DNA from: Microbacteriaceae bacterium
Lineage (GTDB): Bacteria > Actinomycetota > Actinomycetes > Actinomycetales > Microbacteriaceae
Assembly (NCBI GenBank): GCA_019639055.1
Contig: JAHBSP010000004.1
Coordinates: 87,946-151,945 of the forward strand
Reading direction: 5' to 3'
Length of the DNA: 64,000 nucleotides
The notes under the pieces are model-generated. The model had not been told where the DNA came from, did no database searches, and saw only the letters and a list, made by a program, of their open reading frames with translations. Each line of letters begins with the position of its first letter. The stretch's first letter is position 1. Shown here piece by piece: positions 43,960 through 52,948 of this stretch. The position numbers and the translations under genes were made by a program.

Positions 43960-46886
43960 CAATTCAAGGATTCTCTGATTACGGCCAGTTAGGGCAGGAT
44001 ATTGAGTTTGGATATCTAAACAGTCTTACTCCATCCTCAAAACGCTCCAATCCCAGGCTGGTGGTCAACGACAAAACCCTCACCATGTTGCAAGCAATTA
44101 AGTCGGAACTTAAGAAATGCAACTCCTTCTCGTTTTCTGTCGCATTTGTATCACCTTCAGGAATAGCGCTACTGAAACAGGCTCTTATTGAATTTGAAGG
44201 TGTCGGAGAAATCATTACTTCCACATATCTGGGTTTCAACTCTCCGAGAGCCTTCGCTGAACTCCATGCACTCAAGAAACTGGGGATAGATGTACGCATC
44301 CACACTTCAGAAAAATACCATCCAAAAGGGTACATATTTAATCGCCCTGACGAAATCACGGCAATTCTGGGAAGCTCAAACTTAACCGAAACGGCACTTG
44401 TCACTAACCATGAATGGAACATAAAGATCTCTGCTTCAAACGGTAGTGACATTGCAGACCAACTACGAAATTTGGTGGATTCCGAAGTAGGAAATTCCGC
44501 ACCTCTGACTGAAGATTGGATTGAAAGTTACGCATCAGTTTGGGAGCCACCTAAAAAGCAATCAACACCAGTAATACATTTCCCAAAAACTGACGCTGAG
44601 GAAAAATCGCTTTTCCCTTCGCCTACAAAACATCGTGAAAAGATAACACCGAATGTAATGCAGGTAGCGGCTCTAAATTCGATCAAAGTTTTGCGTGACT
44701 CTGGTGAACAGCGTGCACTAGTGATCTCCGCAACGGGTACAGGAAAAACTATGCTGGCCGCTCTGGATGTCAGAGATGTAAATCCAGATAGAGTCCTCTT
44801 TATTGCGCATCGCGAACAAATAATCGACAGGTCAATAAAAGAATTCAAACGGGTCCTGGAAAGACCGTCAAAAGACTTTGGGAAACTAGTCGGATTCTCT
44901 CGCGAAGTAGATAGAAAATACGTTTTTTCAACGATCCAAACACTGTCCCGGCCAGAAATCTTGCAGGGAATTCACCCCGATTCTTTTGACTACATTCTCA
45001 TAGACGAGGTGCACAGAGCGACTGCGGAAACCTATAAACGTGTGATTGATTATTTTCGACCAAAATTCATGCTGGGAATGACAGCAACTCCAGAGCGCAC
45101 CGATGGGGCAAGCGTATTTGAATTATTCAATTTCAACGTCCCTTATGAAATTAGACTCGGGGAAGCATTAGAGCAAGACATGCTTTCCCCTTTTCACTAC
45201 TACGGAGTAACCGACATAGTCTTTGAGGACGGCACAACTACTAGCGACGCTACGGAACTCAAATATCTTGTTGCAAACGAGAGAGTTGACCACCTCATAA
45301 AAAATATTGATATTTATAGCCAAGCAGGAGTTGCTCCAAGAGGTTTGATTTTCTGTAGCCGGAAAGAGGAGGCTCACAAGCTTTCCGAAGAAATGAATCA
45401 AAAATATCTCCGCGGCAAGCTCCTTCGCACCGTTGCACTGACTGGCGAAGATAGCATTCTTGACAGACAAGAGCAGGTGCGCCGTTTAGAGAATGGAGAG
45501 CTCGACTACATTTTCACTGTAGACATCTTTAATGAAGGTGTAGACATCCCAAGCATCAATCAAATCATCATGCTTAGGCAGACCCAGTCCGCTATCATTT
45601 TTGTTCAGCAGTTGGGTAGAGGGCTCCGGAAATTCCCCGATAAAGATCACGTTGTAGTTATAGATTTCATTGGGAACTACTCCAACAACTACATGATTCC
45701 AATTGCACTTTTTGGAGATGATTCCCTAAATAAAGAATCCTTACGTCAAGAACTTATAGCAGCTGAAGAGCGCGGGGTAATTTCAGGACTTTCGAGCGTA
45801 CAATTTGATCGAATTTCTCGCGAAAATGTTTTGCGGTCAATTCAATCTTCAAAACTAGATAGTTACCCAAACCTCAAGAATTCAATTGAGACGATAAGAA
45901 ACAGACTTGGACGTATGCCGCAACTTCAAGACTTTCTAAAATTTGAATCTGTAGACCCAATTATTCTTGCCAACCGTGACAAGTGCTATCCCTTGCTACT
46001 GAAAAGGCTATTCAAAGTTGAACATGGATTGAGTGAGAATGAACTCAAGTACTTACAGATAATCTCTTCCGAAATAATGCAGGCAAAGAGATTGCATGAA
46101 TCAGCCCTTCTCAAAGAGCTACTTACCAGAGAATCAATGACAGTAGCAGAAGTGGAAGAACTTTTAGATTCAATCGGTTTACCTAGTGCCACTTTCAGAG
46201 AGCGTAGCGTCATAAATTCTCTAACCCTTGAATTCAATGTTGAAGGAGAACTCTCGAAGTTCGGAAATGCGCGAATAGCTTTTAAAATAGGGGATTCTGT
46301 TTCACTAACACCTGACTTTATTAAGAGTTACAAGTCATCACATAAATTCAAAACAGAAGTGGACGACCTCTTGGTAACCACGCAACGGTTAATAGTAGAC
46401 CGTTATGACTTACATAAGCCATTCACACCTGGAAAACAGTACTCTCGCAAAGATGCCAGCAGACTTTTAAACTGGACAACTAATATGAGTTCAACCATTT
46501 ATGGCTACAAGGTGGACAAGGAAACGGAAACTTGCCCAATATTCGCTAGTTTGAATAAATCGGAAACAATATCTTCAAGCACTGCATACATCAATAAAGT
46601 TTTAGATCCTCACACAATGATGTGGCACACTCGAAGCAAGAGAACACTGAAAAGTGAAGAAGTCAGAACCATCGTGGCAAACGAAGTTTCCCTTCCAGTG
46701 TTTGTAAAGAAAGATGACTCCGACGGTCCCGGGCACTACTACCTTGGTGACGCCTTTTGTGAGGAAGCAGAGGATTCGTTTATGCCTAGCGGAGAAAAAC
46801 TACCGGTAGTAAAAACGATACTGAAATTTTCAAAGCCCGTAGACCCTAATGTGTTCAGTTACTTCCACCAGGATTTGACTGAATAA
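43956..46886 (+). CDS. PLD-nuclease / DEAD-like helicase / DUF3427-type protein
   Basis: 976 residues. N-terminal phospholipase-D-like domain with KYHPKGYIFNRPDE and LGSSNLT (HxK, GSSN, about 119-145). SF2 helicase: Walker A ATGTGKTMLAA (about 259), LIDEVHRA (about 350), GMTATPER (about 375), FNEGVDIPSINQI, and motif VI QQLGRGLRKFP (about 550). The last ~370 residues are a charged alpha-beta region consistent with DUF3427. Only one HxK motif is visible, so the PLD part may need to dimerise. Codons are more A/T-rich than in neighbours, which hints at transfer. It ends 8 bp before tRNA-Ser(TGA). Related two-gene units occur in many bacteria and are suspected defence or repair systems (inference). 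Confidence 0.88.
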   Translation: MTIQGFSDYGQLGQDIEFGYLNSLTPSSKRSNPRLVVNDKTLTMLQAIKSELKKCNSFSFSVAFVSPSGIALLKQALIEFEGVGEIITSTYLGFNSPRAFAELHALKKLGIDVRIHTSEKYHPKGYIFNRPDEITAILGSSNLTETALVTNHEWNIKISASNGSDIADQLRNLVDSEVGNSAPLTEDWIESYASVWEPPKKQSTPVIHFPKTDAEEKSLFPSPTKHREKITPNVMQVAALNSIKVLRDSGEQRALVISATGTGKTMLAALDVRDVNPDRVLFIAHREQIIDRSIKEFKRVLERPSKDFGKLVGFSREVDRKYVFSTIQTLSRPEILQGIHPDSFDYILIDEVHRATAETYKRVIDYFRPKFMLGMTATPERTDGASVFELFNFNVPYEIRLGEALEQDMLSPFHYYGVTDIVFEDGTTTSDATELKYLVANERVDHLIKNIDIYSQAGVAPRGLIFCSRKEEAHKLSEEMNQKYLRGKLLRTVALTGEDSILDRQEQVRRLENGELDYIFTVDIFNEGVDIPSINQIIMLRQTQSAIIFVQQLGRGLRKFPDKDHVVVIDFIGNYSNNYMIPIALFGDDSLNKESLRQELIAAEERGVISGLSSVQFDRISRENVLRSIQSSKLDSYPNLKNSIETIRNRLGRMPQLQDFLKFESVDPIILANRDKCYPLLLKRLFKVEHGLSENELKYLQIISSEIMQAKRLHESALLKELLTRESMTVAEVEELLDSIGLPSATFRERSVINSLTLEFNVEGELSKFGNARIAFKIGDSVSLTPDFIKSYKSSHKFKTEVDDLLVTTQRLIVDRYDLHKPFTPGKQYSRKDASRLLNWTTNMSSTIYGYKVDKETETCPIFASLNKSETISSSTAYINKVLDPHTMMWHTRSKRTLKSEEVRTIVANEVSLPVFVKKDDSDGPGHYYLGDAFCEEAEDSFMPSGEKLPVVKTILKFSKPVDPNVFSYFHQDLTE

Positions 46887-46893
46887 ACTTTTG

Positions 46894-46978
46894 CGGTGGA
46901 TGTGGGATTTGAACCCACGGAGGCTTTCACCTCACTTGTTTTCAAGACAAGCTCCTTAGGCCGCTCGGACAACCCACC
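46894..46978 (-). tRNA. tRNA-Ser (anticodon TGA)
   Basis: 85 nt on the minus strand: acceptor GGTGGGT / ATCCACC (one G-U), anticodon stem CTTGT/ACAAG with loop CTTGAAA giving TGA, long variable arm, T-arm GGTTCAAATCC. CCA not encoded. Its 3' end faces the helicase 3' end. Confidence 0.94.
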
Positions 46979-47046
46979 GGGTGTAACTTGACTTCCTCTT
47001 CAGATGAACCCTAAAGAATCTTTCAAGCCACGAGTATAGATTCTAC

Positions 47047-47847
47047 TTAGTCTAGGAACCTCTGTAAAGCCAGAGCCAAACCATCTTCATCAACATGCGC
47101 GGTTACTTCGGTTGCAACGGCAAGCAATTCTTCCGGAGCCTGTCCCATCGCGACCGCGACACCGCCGTTTCCAGCGACTTCAAACATCTCTATATCGTTG
47201 CGGCCATCACCGGCGCTGAATACCCTACCGGAAGGAATCTGCAGCTGGTCGATCACGCGCTTTAGGGCATCTCCCTTGCTGACACCTTCTGGTGCAATAT
47301 CTACCCAGTTGGCGTAACCAATAAAGTAGCTCACAGAGTGGAGTCCTAGCGCGTTCACTCTCTCCAGGAACTCGTTGTGCTCGGTGCCAGGGTCAAACAG
47401 CACCACACGAGTCGCTGGGATTCTTTTCAGTTCCTCGATTGAAACCTCGGTGCCCTCCCCAGCAAAGTCCCATGCTTTCGTGAAGTAGCGTTTGCCGTCA
47501 AGATCCTCAACCATAAAGTAGGCGTCAGCGAACTCCACAGCCATCTGGTTGATTGCACTCTCGGCGAAGAAAGTCTCCGCGTGCCACTGCCTGTAGCCGT
47601 CGAGCGTTTCGGCCCCGTCACGCGCCATAGTGACTGCACCGTTCGCGCAAATCACATACTCGGGGATAATCCCAATCTGCTCAATAATTTGGTTGGTGAT
47701 GCTCCAACCGCGCCCGGTAGCGATCATCACCTCGTGTCCACGTGCAGCAACCTGGCGAACAGTCTCAAAAACATGCTCGGAGTGTCCCCCATTTTCGTAA
47801 ATTAGCGTGCCATCAATATCAAGGGCAATAAGCCACTTATCTGTCAA
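47047..47847 (-). CDS. Cof-type HAD phosphatase
   Basis: 266 residues. Motif I ALDIDGTLIYENG at the N-terminus, MIATGRG (motif II), a C2 cap with VEDLDGKRYF, KGDALKRVIDQL (motif III Lys) and GDGRNDIEMFEVAGNGGVAVAM (motif IV). Members dephosphorylate sugar phosphates and cofactor phosphates. Located 3 bp downstream of serS, so co-transcribed. Confidence 0.9.
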   Translation of the reverse strand: MTDKWLIALDIDGTLIYENGGHSEHVFETVRQVAARGHEVMIATGRGWSITNQIIEQIGIIPEYVICANGAVTMARDGAETLDGYRQWHAETFFAESAINQMAVEFADAYFMVEDLDGKRYFTKAWDFAGEGTEVSIEELKRIPATRVVLFDPGTEHNEFLERVNALGLHSVSYFIGYANWVDIAPEGVSKGDALKRVIDQLQIPSGRVFSAGDGRNDIEMFEVAGNGGVAVAMGQAPEELLAVATEVTAHVDEDGLALALQRFLD

Positions 47848-47850
47848 TTT

Positions 47851-49110
47851 CTACCTTGCTTCTATTACTTCAGCGCCAACTAGCTCTTGCAACACTTTAG
47901 GGATAACCACCGACCCGTCACGCTGCTGCCCGTGCTCAAGTAAAGCAACAAGCCAGCGCGTGGTCGCTAAGGTTCCGTTTAAAGTGGCTACTGCCGAAGT
48001 CTTACCCGACTCTGTGCGATACCTAGCACCGAGTCTTCTCGCCTGATATGTGGTGCAGTTGCTCGTTGAGGTCAGCTCACGATACTTACCCTGTGTAGGC
48101 ACCCATGCCTCCACATCATATTTACGAGCAGCGGATGAACCCAAATCGCCAGCCGCAATATCCAGCACCTGATACGCCATACCCATATCCTGCAGCAACG
48201 ACTCCTGGTAGCCGAGCAGCCCAGCGTGGAGGTTTTCAGCATCCTCCGGCTTAGACCAGATAAAGCCTTCCAACTTGTTGAACTGGTGCACACGAATGAT
48301 TCCGCGAGTGTCCTTACCGCCTGAACCGGCCTCACGCCGGTAGCAGGTGGACCATCCCGCGTATTTCAAAGGGCCAGCTTCAAGATCAAGAATCTCGTCA
48401 GAGTGGTAACCGGCGAGCGCAACCTCGCTAGTACCCACTAGGTATAGATCGTCGGTGCCTAGGTGATAAATTTCGTCGGAGTGCTCCCCCAGGAATCCTG
48501 TGCCTGCCATAATCTCTGGGCGCACAAGGGTTGGGGTGATCACCGGCGTGAAACCCCACTCGATTGCTCGTTGCAGTGCGTAGTTCATCAGCGCAATTTC
48601 TAGCCTGGCACCCATGCCGACTAGGAAGTAGAAGCGTGCGCCGGATACCTTCGCACCGCGAGCCATATCGATAATTCCTAACCGCTCGCCAAGTTCGAGA
48701 TGGTCTAGCGGTTCGAAATCAAATTCGCGTTTCTGCCCAACCTCACGCAGAGTGACGGAGTTTTCTTCACCACCGGATGGAACACCATCGAGCACGATGT
48801 TTTCGATTTTGGTGATTGCCTCATTCCACGCCTCCTCGGCGCGGTTCGCAGCGGCCTCCGCTTCTTTCACCTGGGTGGCAAGATCAGCAACCTGTTTCAA
48901 GAGCGCTGGGCGCTCATCGGCCGATGCCTTACCGATCTGCTTGCTGAAAGCATTCTGCTGTGCGCGCAGATTCTCAAACTCGGTGACGGATGCGCGGCGC
49001 TTAGAATCGGCGGCCAGAGCATCATCTACGAAGCCTTCATCTGCTCCACGAGACCTCTGTGAAGCCTTCACGATGTCTGGGTTTTCTCTAAGCAGTACGG
49101 GATCAATCAC
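47851..49110 (-). CDS. serS: Seryl-tRNA synthetase
   Basis: 419 residues. N-terminal tRNA-binding coiled-coil arm (about 25-105, Ala/Glu/Lys-rich), then class II core: [17 protein letters not shown] (motif 1 area), [20 protein letters not shown] (motif 2, about 255) and [18 protein letters not shown] (motif 3, about 375). It charges the two tRNA-Ser species found in this window. Divergent from the lipid kinase (118 bp). Confidence 0.97.
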   Translation of the reverse strand: MIDPVLLRENPDIVKASQRSRGADEGFVDDALAADSKRRASVTEFENLRAQQNAFSKQIGKASADERPALLKQVADLATQVKEAEAAANRAEEAWNEAITKIENIVLDGVPSGGEENSVTLREVGQKREFDFEPLDHLELGERLGIIDMARGAKVSGARFYFLVGMGARLEIALMNYALQRAIEWGFTPVITPTLVRPEIMAGTGFLGEHSDEIYHLGTDDLYLVGTSEVALAGYHSDEILDLEAGPLKYAGWSTCYRREAGSGGKDTRGIIRVHQFNKLEGFIWSKPEDAENLHAGLLGYQESLLQDMGMAYQVLDIAAGDLGSSAARKYDVEAWVPTQGKYRELTSTSNCTTYQARRLGARYRTESGKTSAVATLNGTLATTRWLVALLEHGQQRDGSVVIPKVLQELVGAEVIEAR

Positions 49111-49228
49111 CCCTTAATTCTAGGCTGGAATACTAGGCGATGCTTAGCGAGCACTCAACAAGAAATACGTGCCCTCTCTGCACTGAAATCTCGGTGCAAA
49201 AATACTGTTTGCTATATAGGCTTGAACA

Positions 49229-50266
49229 ATGGACGATGCACTAACCAAATCCAGCGCAAAGAGGCGCAACGGTGGCGAAAAATGGGCTGCAATCATTCAT
49301 AACCCAATCAAAATTGACCGCACAATTTTTCAGAATGCGCTAGAGACTTTCAATAAAAAGCACGGCTGGTCGGATCACCGCTGGTACACCACCTCCGTTG
49401 AAGATCCCGGTGGGGAGATCACTAAGAAAGCGATTGAGGCGGGTGCAAGTCTGGTTATTGCCGCCGGTGGCGACGGAACAGTGCGCGCGGTTGCTCACGC
49501 CCTAGTTGGTAGTGGCATACCTATGGCGATAGTTCCGGTAGGAACCGGCAACCTTCTCGCTATAAACCTCGATATCCCCACCGACTTGAAACAGGCTGTG
49601 GAGATTGCATTCACCGGCTCGGAAACTCCAGTAGATATAGGAATCGTCGAAATATTCAATGAACAAAAATTCTCGGTGAGCGATCAGCCGTTCCTAGTTA
49701 TGGCTGGTATCGGCGCAGATGCAGAAATGATTAGGAATACACCGAGCGGTTTCAAGAAAACTTTTGGTTGGTTGGGTTACATTTTTGGCGGTCTTGCCGC
49801 ACTAGCAAAACAGAAAAGCTTCTCTCTGCACTATGAACTCAGTGATGGCCGTGAAGAATTCATTACGGCGCACAGTTTCTTAATCGGCAACTGTGGCAAA
49901 CTTCCCGCCGGTCTTGAGCTTATTCCTCACGCCGCCATCGACGACGGTATCCTTGACCTGGTTGCGGTGCGCCCTGGTGGATTCTTCGGTTGGGCAAGAG
50001 TCTGGAGCGAGATAGTGCTCCGCCGTAAGGGCAAGAAATCGTCCACCGGTGTTGGGCAGAAAATCAACACCGATGATGGCAAAATTCGAGCTTTGCGCTA
50101 CATAAGAACCGAGGGAGCGATTATCCGCACCGAAGAACCTATACCGGTTGAATTAGACGGTGACTTCTTTGGCCCCGCAATAGCACTGAAAGTGGCTGTG
50201 CTTCCAGGCGCGATTAATGTGCGGGTTCGAGAAAAACGACTCAGTGAACTAGAGACAGCTCAATAA
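49229..50266 (+). CDS. Diacylglycerol/lipid kinase family protein
   Basis: 345 residues. DAGK catalytic motifs: AAIIHNPIK, VIAAGGDGTVRAVAHAL (GGDGT), IPMAIVPVGTGNLLAINLDI (GTGN) and a C-terminal domain ending ELDGDFFG. It phosphorylates a lipid such as diacylglycerol. Conserved neighbour of serS and pheA in actinobacteria. Confidence 0.9.
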   Translation: MDDALTKSSAKRRNGGEKWAAIIHNPIKIDRTIFQNALETFNKKHGWSDHRWYTTSVEDPGGEITKKAIEAGASLVIAAGGDGTVRAVAHALVGSGIPMAIVPVGTGNLLAINLDIPTDLKQAVEIAFTGSETPVDIGIVEIFNEQKFSVSDQPFLVMAGIGADAEMIRNTPSGFKKTFGWLGYIFGGLAALAKQKSFSLHYELSDGREEFITAHSFLIGNCGKLPAGLELIPHAAIDDGILDLVAVRPGGFFGWARVWSEIVLRRKGKKSSTGVGQKINTDDGKIRALRYIRTEGAIIRTEEPIPVELDGDFFGPAIALKVAVLPGAINVRVREKRLSELETAQ

Positions 50267-50273
50267 GCGGAGG

Positions 50274-51200
50274 CTACACTTCTTCGCCAGAGATTATCCG
50301 ATCAAGCCATTCACGCGCATCCGTAAACACTTCGTCGGAGTAGCGCGGATCGTAATCTACCTTTACTCCGTCGGCACGAGGGTATGAGCCGAGGAATACT
50401 ACATTCGGGCTGTATCTGCGAAGACCGAGTAAAGCATCTGAAACCCTCGCATCTTTAATGTGCCCATCAGCGTCGATAACGAAGCGATAGCGGCCAAAGG
50501 CATCCCCGATAGGGCGTGACTGAATCAGACTCAGGTTCACTCCCCTAGTGGAGAACTGCTCAAGCATAAGTTGCAGGGCACCAGGAACCTCATCAGGTAG
50601 TTCCACAATCAGGCTAGTTTTGTCGGATCCGGTTGGCTCAGCGAGTTCGCGGCTCTTTGAAACCAACACGAAACGAGTCTGGGCGTTCGGGTTATCGCCA
50701 ATGTTTTCTGCAACAACATCAAGGTCGTAGTATTTGATGGCAGTGGGTGAAGCTATAGCGGCATCAATCGATGCTGTCTCTACAAGATCGAGTGGAGCCT
50801 GCGCGTTTGAGGTGGAGAGCAGATGCCTGTGCCCCGGGAAATGCTTCTCCAACCATTTGCGGCTCTGCGCATAAGCAACCGGATGGGCAGCAATTACTTC
50901 AATTTCCTCGTGCGTAGCTCCCGGCCTAGTCACCAGTGTAAAATTAACGTCAACCAAATACTCCCCGACAATACGGATACCCGGAGTATTAGCGAGCGCA
51001 TCCTGCGTTGCTGAGACCCCACCGTCGACAGTGTTCTCGATTGCAAGCATGGCTGCAAAACTGCTGCCACTGAGCACATCTTCCAGTGCCTGGCCAATAT
51101 TTGAAACGCTCTTCCATTCCTGCCCGACAGCTTCCGGAACCTGCGCTAAGGCAAGCTCAGTGAACGTTCCCACCGGACCAAGGTAACTATATGTGCGCAC
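50274..51200 (-). CDS. pheA: Prephenate dehydratase
   Basis: 308 residues. The dehydratase domain (about 1-185) begins YSYLGPVGTFTELAL and contains AAMLAIENTVDGGVS and DAAIASPTAI and the TRF motif (QTRFVL). A C-terminal ACT domain (about 197-280) has PGALQLMLEQFSTRGVNLSLIQSRP (feedback site). It converts prephenate to phenylpyruvate in phenylalanine synthesis. Single-function form, no chorismate mutase. Ends 7 bp from the convergent lipid kinase. Confidence 0.94.
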   Translation of the reverse strand: MRTYSYLGPVGTFTELALAQVPEAVGQEWKSVSNIGQALEDVLSGSSFAAMLAIENTVDGGVSATQDALANTPGIRIVGEYLVDVNFTLVTRPGATHEEIEVIAAHPVAYAQSRKWLEKHFPGHRHLLSTSNAQAPLDLVETASIDAAIASPTAIKYYDLDVVAENIGDNPNAQTRFVLVSKSRELAEPTGSDKTSLIVELPDEVPGALQLMLEQFSTRGVNLSLIQSRPIGDAFGRYRFVIDADGHIKDARVSDALLGLRRYSPNVVFLGSYPRADGVKVDYDPRYSDEVFTDAREWLDRIISGEEV

Positions 51201-51209
51201 TATTCGAGC

Positions 51210-52031
51210 CTAATCTAAGTAGTTCGGTGCAGGACCTAGATTGAAAAATTCTTCCAGAGTGGCAATCTCCTGCTTATGCATTTCGGTAGCCAATTCCACA
51301 CCGACATAACGATAATGCCAGGGTTCGAATTTGAATCCCGTGATATCGCTCATCCCTTCCGGGTATCTGAGGATAAAGCCGTACTCCCAAGAATTTGCTG
51401 CTAGCCATTTACCCGCGCGAGTGTCTTTGAAGCATTCCTGAATAATGCATCCCTCACCTTTACCGGCAATATCGGAAGTGAGGCCACTTTGATGTTCGCT
51501 GTGGCCGGGGCGAGCCGAGGATTTATCGGTCCACTCCTTACCTTTCGTTTTTAAGTAGCTGTTGTATAGGTTCTTCTGGGTGATGTATGAACGGTAGTTG
51601 GACTGGGCGTGGAGAGTGCCGCCGGTTTCTTTCTTGTATGCGGCAAACATTTTCTCGAGCGAGCGCGCAGCTTCTTCGCGGAAGTGGTTCAGGTTGCTGT
51701 ATGAAACATCCGCATTGGTTAGATCGCTCGGCTTCCAATCAATCGGGTTAAATGAGCGCTGCTTATTGACCACAACCCAGATGCTATCTGGGTCATCGAT
51801 CGAGTATTTGGTTTTGTCGAAATCGGGCAACATTTCAGGTGGATCGTATGTTTTCGGAGGCTCGACGGCGGTAGCAGTGCCGTCACTGGGAAGGGCATCC
51901 TGGCTGTCATGTGCGTTTTTGAAAAAACCAAACCAGACGCCAGTAAGGATAATCCCGCTCGCCACAATGACACCTGCGGCGTAAAAAAGAAACTTCACAA
52001 CCGGGCTGAGTGTGCCACCTGAAACAGACAT
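51210..52031 (-). CDS. M15 (VanY-type) D-alanyl-D-alanine carboxypeptidase
   Basis: 273 residues. N-terminal membrane anchor (FLFYAAGVIVASGIILTGVWFGFF), Pro/Asp linker, then M15 domain: SNYRSYITQKNLYNSYL, ARPGHSEHQSGLTSDI (zinc His and Asp) and FEPWHYRYVG (catalytic Glu and zinc His). It trims peptidoglycan stem peptides outside the cell. Starts 23 bp after the methyltransferase stop. Confidence 0.9.
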   Translation of the reverse strand: MSVSGGTLSPVVKFLFYAAGVIVASGIILTGVWFGFFKNAHDSQDALPSDGTATAVEPPKTYDPPEMLPDFDKTKYSIDDPDSIWVVVNKQRSFNPIDWKPSDLTNADVSYSNLNHFREEAARSLEKMFAAYKKETGGTLHAQSNYRSYITQKNLYNSYLKTKGKEWTDKSSARPGHSEHQSGLTSDIAGKGEGCIIQECFKDTRAGKWLAANSWEYGFILRYPEGMSDITGFKFEPWHYRYVGVELATEMHKQEIATLEEFFNLGPAPNYLD

Positions 52032-52054
52032 CGTTTTATTTTATGACTGCTTAA

Positions 52055-52948
52055 CTACTGAAACCTTGAAGTAATCACTGAAATCGATTCCGGATTCTGA
52101 TCAATCAGCACGAAATTTCTGCCCAGTTCGTGGGCTGCCACACCAGTGGTGCCGCTTCCTGCGAAGAAATCCAACACCCACGACCCTGGCTTGCTGGATG
52201 CGGTAATCACCCTTCGTAAAACCCCGAGCGGCTTCTGAGTCGGGTAGCCGGTTTTTTCTTTGCCGGTGGGGGAAACGATGGTGTGCCACCAGACATCCGT
52301 GGGAAGCTTACCCAGCTCAGCCTTCTCTGGAGTCACCAGCCCGGGAGCCATATACGGTTCGCGGTCAACTTCAGCGGAATCAAAATGGTATTTCTTCGGG
52401 TCTTTCACATAGACGAGGATGGTGTCGTGTTTGCTCGGCCACTTCCGCTTCGAGCGTGCACCGTAGTCGTATGCCCAAATAATTTCGTTAAGGAAACTCT
52501 CGCGACCAAAAATCTGGTCGAGTAGGACTTTCACGTAATGCACCTCGCGCCAGTCAAGATGCACATATAGGGTGCCGGTATCACTTAGTAGCCTGTGTGC
52601 CTCTTCTAGTCTGGGAGTAATGAATCCGAGGAAATCGTCGAAGCTATCCTGGTACTGCATCTGACTTAGTGGGGTGCGCTTGTAGCGTTCGCCTTTAAAA
52701 CCGACGTGCCCGTCATCGGCTTTTTCTACCTTCATTTGCGTGAGCTTTTGGGTGATGCCGGTGTTGAAAGGCGGATCAATATAGATAAGGTCGAAGAAAC
52801 CGCTAGGAAGAGTGGGTAGCACCTGCATATTGTCGCCCTGAATTAGGGTGCTTTCCGTCGGGATATAGGTTGCGCCCTGGTTGCCCGCAGCACCAAGGCC
52901 AGCGCGACCATCCCATTTTAGAAACTTCATGGAATTCGGTAGGTCCAT
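52055..52948 (-). CDS. DNA N6-adenine (or N4-cytosine) methyltransferase, beta class, orphan
   Basis: 297 residues. Motif IV DLIYIDPPFNTGI (about 53) precedes AdoMet motif I DFFAGSGTTGVAAHELGR (about 260), the beta-class order. It also has LYVHLDWREVHYVK and YPTQKPLGVLRRVI (motif X-like). DPPF fits adenine-N6 or cytosine-N4 methylation; the target site is unknown. No endonuclease gene is adjacent, so it looks solitary. Its start lies inside the lipoate-ligase gene (22 bp overlap). Confidence 0.88.
   Translation of the reverse strand: MDLPNSMKFLKWDGRAGLGAAGNQGATYIPTESTLIQGDNMQVLPTLPSGFFDLIYIDPPFNTGITQKLTQMKVEKADDGHVGFKGERYKRTPLSQMQYQDSFDDFLGFITPRLEEAHRLLSDTGTLYVHLDWREVHYVKVLLDQIFGRESFLNEIIWAYDYGARSKRKWPSKHDTILVYVKDPKKYHFDSAEVDREPYMAPGLVTPEKAELGKLPTDVWWHTIVSPTGKEKTGYPTQKPLGVLRRVITASSKPGSWVLDFFAGSGTTGVAAHELGRNFVLIDQNPESISVITSRFQ

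Noticed and set aside
40696..46978. Genomic island bounded by the two tRNA-Ser genes
   Set aside because: No integrase, no att-like direct repeats of the tRNA ends were seen, and the LCP, YihY and HAD genes look native; only the NUDIX-helicase pair looks foreign.
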